The notes under the pieces were generated by a model. It was not told the DNA's origin. It did no database searches and worked only from the letters and a program-made list of their open reading frames with translations. Shown here in pieces: positions 24,637 through 33,024 of a DNA stretch of 33,035 nucleotides. The stretch lies in the NCBI GenBank assembly GCA_964649895.1, contig CAZYRX010000020.1, positions 1 to 33,035 on the forward strand, given 5' to 3'. The DNA is from Halanaerobium sp964649895. Its GTDB lineage: Bacteria > Bacillota > Halanaerobiia > Halanaerobiales > Halanaerobiaceae. The translations under genes and the position numbers were made by a program. Every line of letters begins with the position of its first letter. Within the stretch, counting starts at the first letter, position 1.

Positions 24637-26145
24637 ATGAGAGAATGTAATAATTTCTCTGAGAAAAAGATTAGAATATCCAGCAAAAATAATAACAAGA
24701 ATACAGTTAGTATACATCGTAAGCAAAATGATAAAGCAAAAAAATTATATAGTCAGGATAAGATGACAGAAGAGTGTGGAGTTTTTGGTATCTGTAATGC
24801 AAATGGCAAAAGCAGTGCAGCTGAACTAAGCTATTTAGGTCTAATTGCACTTCAGCATAGAGGCCAGGAAAGTGCAGGAATTTGTGTTAATCATGAAGGT
24901 GAATTTAATCTCCAAAAAGGTATGGGCCTTGTTGAAAATGTTTTTGAAGAAGATGATTTTGAAAAATTAAAAGGAGAAATGGCGATTGGTCATGTGCGCT
25001 ATTCAACCAGCGGTTCAAGTCTGCTTGCAAATGCACAGCCACTATTGATCAACAGTATAAAAGGTGATTTAGCTTTAGCACACAATGGTAATTTAGCGAA
25101 TGCAGATGAGCTTAGATATAATTTAGAAAGTAATGGCTCAATTTTTCATTCAACCCTTGATACTGAAGTAATTGCTCACCTCGTAGCTAGAGCCTTGGAT
25201 GATGATATAATTGAAGCACTTGTACAGAGTTTACATCAGCTCAAAGGAGCATTCAGTATTGTTGGAATGACAGAGGATAAACTTGTAGCGATAAGAGACC
25301 CACAGGGTTTTAGACCACTTTCTATAGGAAAATTAGATGAAAGTTATGTAGTAGCATCTGAGAGCTGTGCTTTTGATATTATTGGTGCAGAATTTATTAG
25401 AGATGTTGAACCAGGTGAGGTAGTTATTATTGATAAAAATGGACTTAAAAGCAGAAAATACAGTGGTCATAATGAAAGCAGCTTATGTGTTTTTGAATAT
25501 ATATATTTTGCCAGGCCTGACAGTAATATAGCAGGGAAAAATGTACTTTTGGTTAGAAAAGAAATGGGCAAAAAACTTGCTGAAGAAATGGATGTGGATG
25601 TTGATTTAATTATTCCAGTACCAGATTCAGGTATTGCAGCTGCACTTGGTTTTTCTGAGCAGTCAGGTATTCCATATGCTCAAGGTATTTTAAGAAATCG
25701 CTATGTGGGCAGAACCTTTATTCAGCCATCTCAAGAGATACGTGATCTAAAAGTAAGGCTAAAATTGTCTCCAATTAAAGAAATTATAAAAGACAAAAGG
25801 GTTATTTTGATAGATGATTCTATAGTAAGGGGAACTACAAGCAGTCAGATTATCCAGCGGATCAAAGAAGCTGGAGCAAAAGAGGTGCATATGGCTATTT
25901 CATCTCCTCCAGTAGAATATCCCTGTTATTTTGGCTTAGATACCTCACGCCGGCAGGAATTAATTGCAAGCAACAATTCTGTTGAAGAAATAGCAGCAGA
26001 AATTGGAGCAGACAGCCTTCATTATCTATCTCAAGCAGGAATGTTAAAGGCAATTGATTCAGATGAAATTGGTGGTTACTGTACCGCTTGTTTTGATGGA
26101 GATTACCCTATTAAAAACAAATATTTGTTTGAGGAGGAAAAATAA
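24637..26145 (+). CDS. purF: Amidophosphoribosyltransferase, iron-sulfur type
   Basis: First committed step of purine synthesis: PRPP + glutamine to phosphoribosylamine. The N-terminal glutaminase domain starts with the nucleophile Cys in MTEECGVFGI, with LIALQHRGQESAG and the GHVRYSTSG and AHNGN loops. The C-terminal phosphoribosyltransferase domain has the PRPP loop VILIDDSIVRGTTS. The four 4Fe-4S cysteines are present (SLCVFEYIYF, EYPCYFGLD, GGYCTACFDGDYP), so it is the Bacillus-type oxygen-sensitive enzyme. From ATG 24637 (AAGGGG upstream) the nucleophile is C47, giving an unusually long, basic 46-residue leader. A start at ATG 24763 would leave only four residues before it. Identity is certain; the start is not. 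Confidence 0.95.
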   Translation: MRECNNFSEKKIRISSKNNNKNTVSIHRKQNDKAKKLYSQDKMTEECGVFGICNANGKSSAAELSYLGLIALQHRGQESAGICVNHEGEFNLQKGMGLVENVFEEDDFEKLKGEMAIGHVRYSTSGSSLLANAQPLLINSIKGDLALAHNGNLANADELRYNLESNGSIFHSTLDTEVIAHLVARALDDDIIEALVQSLHQLKGAFSIVGMTEDKLVAIRDPQGFRPLSIGKLDESYVVASESCAFDIIGAEFIRDVEPGEVVIIDKNGLKSRKYSGHNESSLCVFEYIYFARPDSNIAGKNVLLVRKEMGKKLAEEMDVDVDLIIPVPDSGIAAALGFSEQSGIPYAQGILRNRYVGRTFIQPSQEIRDLKVRLKLSPIKEIIKDKRVILIDDSIVRGTTSSQIIQRIKEAGAKEVHMAISSPPVEYPCYFGLDTSRRQELIASNNSVEEIAAEIGADSLHYLSQAGMLKAIDSDEIGGYCTACFDGDYPIKNKYLFEEEK

Positions 26146-27176
26146 TGGGGCTTAATTATAAAGATTCAGGTGTTGATATTGATGCTGGTAACAAATCAGT
26201 TGAATTGATGAAAAAAGCTGTTGAATCTACATTTGGGCCTCAAGTATTAACCGGTTTAGGTGGATTTGGCGGGCTTTTCCAGCCTGATTTGAGCAAATAT
26301 AAAGAACCAGTATTGGTATCTGGAGCTGATGGAGTAGGTACAAAACTAAAACTTGCTTTTAAACTTGATAAACATGATACTATTGGTCGAGATCTTGTAG
26401 CAATGTCTGTAAATGATATTCTGGCCCAGGGAGCAGAACCATTATTTTTTCTAGATTATTTGGCGGCTGGAAAGATTGAGCCTGAAAAAAATGCAGAAAT
26501 TGTAAGCGGAATAGCTGCAGGTTGTCGAGAAGCTGGTGCTGCCTTAATTGGTGGAGAAACAGCAGAGATGGCTGGTTTTTATAAAGAGGGAGAATATGAT
26601 CTTGCAGGATTTGCTGTTGGTATTGTAGATAAATCAAAAATCATTACAGGTGATAAGATAAAAGAAGGTGATCTTCTGCTTGGTATTAGTTCGGCTGGAT
26701 TACATAGTAATGGTTTTACTCTTGCAAGAGCTGCGCTTTTTGCTAGAGCAGGCTATGGTTATCAACAAGAAATTGAAGGTCTTGAAAACAATCTAGGTGC
26801 TGAACTACTTAGAGCAACCAAAATTTACGTAAAACCGGTTATTTCTCTTTTAGATAAATTTAATGTTAAAGGAATTGCACATATTACAGGTGGAGGTCTT
26901 CTGGAAAATATCCCTAGAATACTCCCGGAAAAATTAAAAGGAGTTATTGATAAAAAAAGCTGGAACAAACCTTATATTTTTGAACTTATACAAAAAGCTG
27001 GAGAAATAGAAGAAAAAGAAATGTATCGCACTTTTAATATGGGAATTGGCATGGTATTAGTAGTAGAAGAGGATGAATCATCTGAGATTATAAGCGAATT
27101 AAAAAGTTTTGGGGAAAAAGCCCAGATAATTGGTAAAATTGAAACAGCTGAAAAGACTTCTCTTGAAATAAATTAA
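26145..27176 (+). CDS. purM: AIR synthetase (FGAM cyclo-ligase)
   Basis: Closes the imidazole ring: FGAM + ATP to AIR. Family segments are YKDSGVDIDAGN at the N-terminus, VSGADGVGTKLKLAF, RDLVAMSVNDILAQGAEPLFFLDY, LIGGETAEMAGFY and AHITGGGLLENIPR. The 343-residue length is normal. The ATG overlaps the purF stop by one base (TAATG), with GAGGAGG 7 bases upstream. It needs FGAM made by the PurSQL complex, whose genes are not in the window. Confidence 0.97.
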   Translation: MGLNYKDSGVDIDAGNKSVELMKKAVESTFGPQVLTGLGGFGGLFQPDLSKYKEPVLVSGADGVGTKLKLAFKLDKHDTIGRDLVAMSVNDILAQGAEPLFFLDYLAAGKIEPEKNAEIVSGIAAGCREAGAALIGGETAEMAGFYKEGEYDLAGFAVGIVDKSKIITGDKIKEGDLLLGISSAGLHSNGFTLARAALFARAGYGYQQEIEGLENNLGAELLRATKIYVKPVISLLDKFNVKGIAHITGGGLLENIPRILPEKLKGVIDKKSWNKPYIFELIQKAGEIEEKEMYRTFNMGIGMVLVVEEDESSEIISELKSFGEKAQIIGKIETAEKTSLEIN

Positions 27177-27189
27177 AGAAGGTGAAAAA

Positions 27190-27804
27190 GTGCTCAATAT
27201 TGCAGTGTTTGCTTCAGGGCGGGGATCGAATTTTCAATCCATTATTGACAGTGTGAAAGCTGGAGACATTCCGGCTGAGATAAAAATCTTACTAAGCGAT
27301 AATCAAACAGCAGGAGCTCTCAAAAGGGCGGAAAGAGAAGATATAGAAAATATCTTTATTAATCCAGATCATTTTGAGACTAAAAAAGATTATGAAGAAG
27401 AATTACTTAATATATTGGAAGGTGTAAATACAGATTTGGTTGTTTTAGCAGGTTATATGCGTATTCTATCTCCACTATTTGTTAAACACTTTAAAAATAG
27501 AATAGTAAATATCCATCCATCTTTATTACCTGCTTTTAGAGGGCTTGATGCTCAAAAACAGGCTTTGGATTATGGAGTGAAATATAGCGGCTGTACCGTG
27601 CATTTTGTGGATCAGGGTATGGATACAGGGCCAATTATTATGCAGGCAGTTGTACCGGTTAAAGAAGATGATAGTGCAGATGATCTTGCTGCCAGAATAT
27701 TAAAAGAAGAACATAAAATTTATCCAGAGTCAATTAAGTTAATTGCTGAAGATAAAATTATCATTGAAGGCAGGAAAGTTAAAATCTTAAAGGAGGAAAA
27801 TTAA
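27190..27804 (+). CDS. purN: Phosphoribosylglycinamide formyltransferase (folate-dependent)
   Basis: Transfers formyl from 10-formyl-tetrahydrofolate to GAR. Landmarks are VFASGRGSNFQSIID, VVLAGYMRILSPLFV, and the catalytic Asn-His-Asp set in NIHPSLLPAFRGLDA, HFVDQGMDTGPII and neighbouring loops. It has 204 residues, starting at GTG 27190 with AAGAAGGTGA upstream. It ends 2 bases before purH. No formate-dependent alternative (purT) is seen in the window. Confidence 0.97.
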   Translation: MLNIAVFASGRGSNFQSIIDSVKAGDIPAEIKILLSDNQTAGALKRAEREDIENIFINPDHFETKKDYEEELLNILEGVNTDLVVLAGYMRILSPLFVKHFKNRIVNIHPSLLPAFRGLDAQKQALDYGVKYSGCTVHFVDQGMDTGPIIMQAVVPVKEDDSADDLAARILKEEHKIYPESIKLIAEDKIIIEGRKVKILKEEN

Positions 27805-27806
27805 TT

Positions 27807-29384
27807 TTGTCAAAAATTAAAAGAGCTTTAATCAGTGTTTCTAACAAAGAAGGTATTGTCGAGTTTGCTAGAAGGCTCAAAGAATTTGGAGTAGAAATAA
27901 TTTCTACAGGTGGAACCGGAAAAATGCTCAGAGATAACGGGCTGAAAGTAGTTAATATTAGTGATGTCACAAATTTTCCAGAGATGATGAATGGTAGAGT
28001 TAAAACTTTACATCCAGCTGTCCATGGAGGTATCTTGGCGGTCAGAGATAATGAAAAACATATGCAGGAAATTAAAGATGAAAATATCAAAGCTATCGAT
28101 TTAGTTGTCTGCAACTTATATCCTTTTGCAGAAACAATTGCAAAAGAAAATGTAACATTAGAGGAAGCAATAGAAAATATCGATATTGGTGGGCCAACAA
28201 TGATTCGTTCTGCAGCAAAAAATAACCAGGATGTAGCAGTTGTAGTTGATCCGGCTGATTATGAAAACATTATAGAAGAAATGGAAAAAGCAGAGGGTAG
28301 CCTTACTAAGAAGAAGAAATTGAAACTTGCATATAAGGCATTCCGTCATACTGCAGAATATGATCAGCTTATTCAGGATTACCTAGCTGATATTGCCTTA
28401 GAAGAAGATGATAAAGAAGAAATGCCTGAAACATTGCTGCAGAGGTATGATAAGCAGTCTGACCTCCGTTATGGAGAAAACCCTCATCAAAAAGCTGCTT
28501 TTTATCTTGAAAGAGAGCAAAATGAACCTTCAATTTCTACTGCAGAAAAACTATCTGGTAAGGCGATGTCTTTTAATAATTACAACGATACCGATGGAGC
28601 ACTGGAGCTTGTTAAGGAATTCAGTGAAAAGCCAGCTGCTGCAGTAATCAAACATGCTAATCCATGTGGAATGGCAGAAGCAAATAATCTAAAAGATGCT
28701 TTTGTTAATGCTCATGCTGGAGATCCGCTTTCTGCTTTTGGATCAATTGTTGCTCTTAATAGAAAACTTGATGCTGATACAGCTTCAGAAATTGCAGATG
28801 AAAATAAATTTATAGAAGTTGTGATTGCACCTGATTATGAGAAAAAAGCACTTGAGATATTAAAAGGACGTTCAGATAAAATGAGGATTTTAAAAACTGG
28901 AGAGTTAAATATTAATAGAGAAAAACCTGGTTACAGTATGAAAAAAGTAATAGGAGGTCTTTTAGTTCAGGATAGAGATCTGGCTGTTACTGCTGCTGAA
29001 GATCTAGAGGTTGTTACAGAAAACGCTCCTACAGAAGAGCAGATTGAAGATCTTCTCTTTTCTTGGAAGGTAGTAAAACATGTAAAATCAAATGCGATTG
29101 TGATGGCCAAAGATAAGATGGTTGTTGGAGTTGGAGCTGGTCAGATGAGCAGAGTTGACTCAATGATTATTGCAGGACGCAAAGCAGAAGGTCGTCAAGA
29201 GGGTGGAGTTGTTGCCTCAGATGCCTTTTTCCCATTCCCAGATGCAGTAGAAAAAGCAGCTGAACTGGGTGTTAAAGCGATTATTCAGCCAGGTGGTTCG
29301 ATTCGTGATGACCAAGTTATTGAAGCATGTAATAAACTTGGCATAGCTATGGTATTTACAGGCAAGAGACACTTCCGTCATTAA
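27807..29384 (+). CDS. purH: Bifunctional AICAR transformylase / IMP cyclohydrolase
   Basis: Final two steps to IMP. The N-terminal MGS-like cyclohydrolase domain (about 1-195) includes ALISVSNKEGIVEFA, ISTGGTGKMLRDNG and GRVKTLHPAVHGGIL. The C-terminal transformylase domain has LRYGENPHQKAAFY, the active-site Lys-His in VIKHANPCGMA, and the late SDAFFPFPDAVE and IQPGGSIRDDQVI segments. It has 525 residues. The start is TTG 27807, with AGGAGG (27791-27796) inside the end of purN. It consumes AICAR both from this pathway and from HisF/HisH. It is the last pur gene, followed by a hairpin. Confidence 0.96.
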   Translation: MSKIKRALISVSNKEGIVEFARRLKEFGVEIISTGGTGKMLRDNGLKVVNISDVTNFPEMMNGRVKTLHPAVHGGILAVRDNEKHMQEIKDENIKAIDLVVCNLYPFAETIAKENVTLEEAIENIDIGGPTMIRSAAKNNQDVAVVVDPADYENIIEEMEKAEGSLTKKKKLKLAYKAFRHTAEYDQLIQDYLADIALEEDDKEEMPETLLQRYDKQSDLRYGENPHQKAAFYLEREQNEPSISTAEKLSGKAMSFNNYNDTDGALELVKEFSEKPAAAVIKHANPCGMAEANNLKDAFVNAHAGDPLSAFGSIVALNRKLDADTASEIADENKFIEVVIAPDYEKKALEILKGRSDKMRILKTGELNINREKPGYSMKKVIGGLLVQDRDLAVTAAEDLEVVTENAPTEEQIEDLLFSWKVVKHVKSNAIVMAKDKMVVGVGAGQMSRVDSMIIAGRKAEGRQEGGVVASDAFFPFPDAVEKAAELGVKAIIQPGGSIRDDQVIEACNKLGIAMVFTGKRHFRH

Positions 29385-29523
29385 TAGCGGAGAAATATTT
29401 TAGCTTTATTAAAATTATTTTGTTTGATTTGAATCAGCTATTATATTTCAATGTTTTTTTAAAAGTCAAAAAATAGAAATTGAGTCTAAAATATAACTCA
29501 AATAATATAAATTTCCCTAATCT

Positions 29524-29583
29524 AATTCTCCACCTTCTTGATTCAGCTCTCTACTGATGATAGGATGTGGAGAATTTTAATTT
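29524..29583 (+). terminator. Probable terminator of the pur operon
   Basis: AATTCTCCAC (29524-29533) and GTGGAGAATT (29567-29576) form a perfect 10-bp stem. The long loop contains a second small helix, TCAG/CTGA. The tail is only moderately T-rich (TTAATTTAA), so efficiency may be partial. Confidence 0.6.
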
Positions 29584-29594
29584 AAGTAACTATC

Positions 29595-29603
29595 TGCTAT
29601 AAT
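29595..29603 (+). promoter_or_regulatory. Extended -10 promoter of the PucR-family gene
   Basis: TGCTATAAT (TG one base before TATAAT at 29598-29603) is a classic extended -10 element, about 70 bases before the start codon. No good -35 box is present, which extended -10 promoters tolerate. Confidence 0.55.
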
Positions 29604-29671
29604 AGTAGTATTCTTAATGATATTTAAAATTAATAATTCAAGCCAAGTAGATTTTAATAAGAGGGGATTTT

Positions 29672-31315
29672 ATGACATTAAAAGTAAAAGATATTCTTGA
29701 CATGAATTTCATGAAAAATGCTAAAATTATTGCTGGGGAAAAAGGTATTGATAGAGAAATAAAATATGTAGATATTATTGAGGTTCCGGATATTGAAGGC
29801 TGGATTAATGAAGGCGGACTTTTTTTAACAACCGGTTATTCTATTAAAGATAATTACCTTGCCCAAAAAAAACTTGTGAATTATCTCAATGATCACAACA
29901 GTGCTGCTTTATGTATCAAAAGAGGAAGATATTTTAATAAAATACCTGAGGTTATCTTAAATACGGGGAATGAATTAAATTTACCTGTAATAGAATTATC
30001 TGTTAATACTTCTTATGTAGATATCCTGCTGCCATTAATTGGAGAAGTATTAGAAAAAGAAGCATATTTGCTTAAAAGATCAGAAGAGATTCATAAAGAA
30101 TTAACAAATGTGGTTCTGATGGGTGGAGGTATTGATCATATTGCTCAGACTCTTTACAAATTAATACCACGACCTGTTTTAATTCAAAATAAAGATCAGG
30201 AGATAATGGCTTTAATCGGTAAGCCTGAAGAAGAAAGAATCATTAAACAGTGTCTAGATATTCCTATAAAAGAAATAAAAAAGAAATTAGATAACAATAA
30301 TATAATTAGAATTAATGAAAACAAGAATATTTCTCGATTAATGGCTCCCATTGTAGTTTCAGGTCATATATTTGGCTATGTATCTATCTTTGAGATAGGT
30401 ATAAAAAAAATTGAGAAAATTGATTATAGGGCTGTTGAACATGCTGCTACCGTGATTGCCTTAGAAATCTTGAAAGAAAAAGAAAAAATGGAGACTGATA
30501 AAAGACTGAAAACTGAATTATTAACTGATTTAATACAGCAAAATTATTCAGAAGAAAAAACTATTATTAAAAGAGCAAGATATTTTGATTGGGATTTTAA
30601 TAAAGATTATCTGGTTGTAGTGATTGATATAGATGATTTGGAAAGTTATTATTTAAATCTTGAGTATCAAGATGAAAAACATATTCAGGAAGTGAAAGAT
30701 AAAATTAAGGAACTCGTAAGATGGGAATTAATTATGGAAAGTAAAGAGGTAATTTTGATTAATAAGAGTGATTCTCTTGTTATTTTCTATGATTGTCAGA
30801 GTTTAAAGACTAAGGAAATACGCAAAAGAAACAGTATTGAATTTGCTGAAAAAATTAAAAAGATAATTTTGAAAAGACTTCCTCAAATCAATATTTCAAT
30901 CGGTATTGGTAATTTTTATTCAGGGATATCTGGTTTAAGAAGCAGTTATAATGAAAGCTATCGAGCTATTAAAATGGGTAAAAAAATATATAAAGAAAAT
31001 GGAATTTACCATTATGATGACCTGGGAATTTTCAAGGTTCTTGTAGAGTTAGAAAATGATCAGGTGCTAAAAGAATATCGTGAAGAAATATTGGGACCTC
31101 TTTTAAATGAGGCGAATAAAGATTTAATAGATACTGTCAAAGCTTTACTAGAACACATGGGGAATAAAAGCGAAGCTGCAGAAGAGTTAAATATTCACAG
31201 AAATTCTTTGAACTACCGAATTAATAAATTTTCTAAGCTGCTCGATATTGATCTGGAAAATAGTGAGAATTGGCTAAAGATATTTCTAGCTCTTAAAATA
31301 AATGAAATATTATAA
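29672..31315 (+). CDS. PucR-family transcriptional regulator
   Basis: Regulator of 547 residues with the three-part PucR layout. An N-terminal PucR ligand domain (about 8-125) shows VKDILDMNFMKNAKIIAG, DIIEVPDIEGWINEGGLFLTTGYS and LPVIELSVNTSYVDIL. A degenerate GGDEF-like CdaR middle domain (about 300-420) follows, with NISIGIGNFYSGISGLRSSYNESYRAI. The C-terminal helix-turn-helix (about 485-545) has DTVKALLEHMGNKSEAAEELNIHRNSLNYRI. In Bacillus, PucR controls purine and ureide catabolism; other members respond to different small molecules. It precedes a racemase and a DUF1177 gene whose promoter carries a 28-bp palindrome, so it probably controls them. GAGGGG precedes the ATG. Confidence 0.93.
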   Translation: MTLKVKDILDMNFMKNAKIIAGEKGIDREIKYVDIIEVPDIEGWINEGGLFLTTGYSIKDNYLAQKKLVNYLNDHNSAALCIKRGRYFNKIPEVILNTGNELNLPVIELSVNTSYVDILLPLIGEVLEKEAYLLKRSEEIHKELTNVVLMGGGIDHIAQTLYKLIPRPVLIQNKDQEIMALIGKPEEERIIKQCLDIPIKEIKKKLDNNNIIRINENKNISRLMAPIVVSGHIFGYVSIFEIGIKKIEKIDYRAVEHAATVIALEILKEKEKMETDKRLKTELLTDLIQQNYSEEKTIIKRARYFDWDFNKDYLVVVIDIDDLESYYLNLEYQDEKHIQEVKDKIKELVRWELIMESKEVILINKSDSLVIFYDCQSLKTKEIRKRNSIEFAEKIKKIILKRLPQINISIGIGNFYSGISGLRSSYNESYRAIKMGKKIYKENGIYHYDDLGIFKVLVELENDQVLKEYREEILGPLLNEANKDLIDTVKALLEHMGNKSEAAEELNIHRNSLNYRINKFSKLLDIDLENSENWLKIFLALKINEIL

Positions 31316-31316
31316 A

Positions 31317-31353
31317 TTGTCATAATGACTAAAATAATATATAATTTTAGTCA
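31317..31353 (+). promoter_or_regulatory. Promoter and palindromic operator of the racemase-DUF1177 unit
   Basis: TTGTCA (31317-31322) and TATAAT (31340-31345) are 17 bases apart and start 2 bases after the pucR stop. Superimposed is a perfect 10-bp inverted repeat, TGACTAAAAT (31326-31335) and ATTTTAGTCA (31344-31353), with an 8-base centre. It covers the spacer, the -10 and the start site. There is no T-run after it, so it is not a terminator. PucR is the likely binder (inference). Confidence 0.72.
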
Positions 31354-31432
31354 AAGTGCATATTTAATTCAATACTTTAATATAGTACAATAAATTTATA
31401 TTAAATTCTGCTCAGGATTATGGAGGTTTAAA

Positions 31433-32107
31433 ATGAAAAAATTCAAAATAGCACTTATTAGAGTTGTGACTTTAGATAATGAAAATCTACTAAATAAACA
31501 TGCAAATATACTAAGCAGATATTATCCAGAATTTGAAATAGAAACTTTTTGTATTCCTGAGCAGTATTATGGAATTTATAATAGAAAAACTCACTTAGAG
31601 TCTATTCCAAAAATTATTAAACTTGCAGAAGGTATTGAAGATAACTTTGATGGGGTATTTATCAGCTGTGCTGCCGATCCAGCTGTAGATGAATTAAAAA
31701 AGAAGTTAAAGATAGCAGTTGAAGGTGCTGGAAGGGCATCAGCTTTATTCAGTCAAAATTTTGGTGATAAAATTGCAGTTTTAGGAATGGGGAATTATAG
31801 ACTTTCTGTTATTGAAGATCAACTTGTAGATAAACTTTTTGAATATAAATTTTTAGAAGGAATAAAAAATACTCATGATTTCTCTAAAGAAGAGAGCAGA
31901 AATAAGATTAAAAATGCTGTATTAGAACTCAAAAATAAAGGAGCAGATGCTGTTCTGATGGCCTGTACAGGAATGGGTGCAATGGAAATTTCAGCAGAAC
32001 TTAATAATGAACTTTCGATTCCTGTAATTGATCCAATTATAACTGGAGGGTTATTTTTATATGGTCAACTGCTGCATGGAGTAGATGATTGGAGGAAACA
32101 GAAATGA
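31433..32107 (+). CDS. Asp/Glu/hydantoin racemase family protein
   Basis: Cofactor-independent two-cysteine racemase of 224 residues. The fold is duplicated, with one active-site Cys in each half: C79 in GVFISCAADPAVDELK and C178 in AVLMACTGMGAMEI. The N-terminal IALIRVV, the AVEGAGRASALF and the VIDPIITGGLF segments fit the hydantoin/allantoin racemase branch better than glutamate racemase. The PucR neighbour makes a ureide or hydantoin substrate plausible, but AroM-like members of the superfamily are an alternative. TGGAGG precedes the ATG. Its stop overlaps the next start (ATGA), so the two products are probably needed together. Confidence 0.85.
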   Translation: MKKFKIALIRVVTLDNENLLNKHANILSRYYPEFEIETFCIPEQYYGIYNRKTHLESIPKIIKLAEGIEDNFDGVFISCAADPAVDELKKKLKIAVEGAGRASALFSQNFGDKIAVLGMGNYRLSVIEDQLVDKLFEYKFLEGIKNTHDFSKEESRNKIKNAVLELKNKGADAVLMACTGMGAMEISAELNNELSIPVIDPIITGGLFLYGQLLHGVDDWRKQK

Positions 32108-33024
32108 TATTGAGAGAAGTTTTAGACATTTATGATTTAGTGGATAAAGCAGATGCTAATGGAAAAGAAGTTGCAGATTTTTTAGAAAAAAATGGAGCAG
32201 ATGAAGTCTTAGTAACCAGTATTAAAGGTAAAAAGGGCTCGACAGATGGGCTGCAGATTAAAATAAAAGGGCGAAACCAGAATGCACCGACCTTAGGGAT
32301 TATAGGTAGATTGGGCGGACTTGGAGCAAGGCCTGAAATAAATGGCTTTGTATCTGATGGTGATGGTGCACTAACTGTACTGGCAGCAGCACTTAAGATT
32401 TCAAGGATGAAAAAATTGGGAGATCAGCTCGAAGGTGATGTAATAATTACAACTCATATTTGTCCGGATGCTCCCACCAGAGAACATAAGCCTGTTCCAT
32501 TTATGGATTCTCCTATCGATATGGATGCAATGAATAAACATGAAGTTTTAGAAGAGATGGATGCAGTAATATCTATAGATACAACTAAAGGAAATAAAGT
32601 TTTAAATTATAAGGGCTTTGCAATCTCTCCAACAATTAAAGAGGGCTACATACTCAAAACTAGTGAGAATCTCATTTCAATAATGGAATCTGTTACAGGA
32701 AAACCTGCAGTGGTAATTCCTGTAACTCAGCAGGATATAACACCCTACAGCAATAACCTGTATCATATAAATAGTATTTTTCAACCTGCTGTTGCCAGTG
32801 ATTCACCGGTTGTTGGGGTTGCAATTACAACAGAAACTGCTGTTGCTGGTTGTGCAAGTGGAGCCACTCATTTTGAAGATATTGAAGCAGCAGGAAGATT
32901 TGCAGTTGAGGTTGCAAAATATTTCACAAAAGCTGAATGTGATTTTTATGATAAATCAGAATTTAAACAGTTAAACTCTCTTTATGGAGATCTAAAAATA
33001 TTTCAAACACCAGGATTAGATTAA
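32104..33024 (+). CDS. DUF1177 family protein, possible metallohydrolase
   Basis: Protein of 306 residues that I recognise as DUF1177, without an established function. ATG 32104 (GGAGG 7 bases upstream) is preferred to TTG 32089. Visible conserved-looking segments are LGIIGRLGGLGARPEINGFV (64-83), SDGDGALTVLAAALKI (84-99), GDVIITTHICPDAPTREH (111-128), ISIDTTKGN (156-164) and TTETAVAGCASGATHFEDIE near 242-261. The order Asp-rich loop, helix, strand, then His/Asp segment recalls M20/M42-type zinc aminopeptidases (SDGDG with a bridging-type Asp, then H118/D122, D159). That resemblance is my inference only. It is translationally coupled to the racemase, and the unit may continue beyond the window. 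Confidence 0.82.
   Translation: MILREVLDIYDLVDKADANGKEVADFLEKNGADEVLVTSIKGKKGSTDGLQIKIKGRNQNAPTLGIIGRLGGLGARPEINGFVSDGDGALTVLAAALKISRMKKLGDQLEGDVIITTHICPDAPTREHKPVPFMDSPIDMDAMNKHEVLEEMDAVISIDTTKGNKVLNYKGFAISPTIKEGYILKTSENLISIMESVTGKPAVVIPVTQQDITPYSNNLYHINSIFQPAVASDSPVVGVAITTETAVAGCASGATHFEDIEAAGRFAVEVAKYFTKAECDFYDKSEFKQLNSLYGDLKIFQTPGLD

Noticed and set aside
31326..31353. Inverted repeat after pucR as a rho-independent terminator
   Set aside because: It is AT-rich, has no following T-run, and coincides with a well-spaced promoter, so an operator is the better reading.
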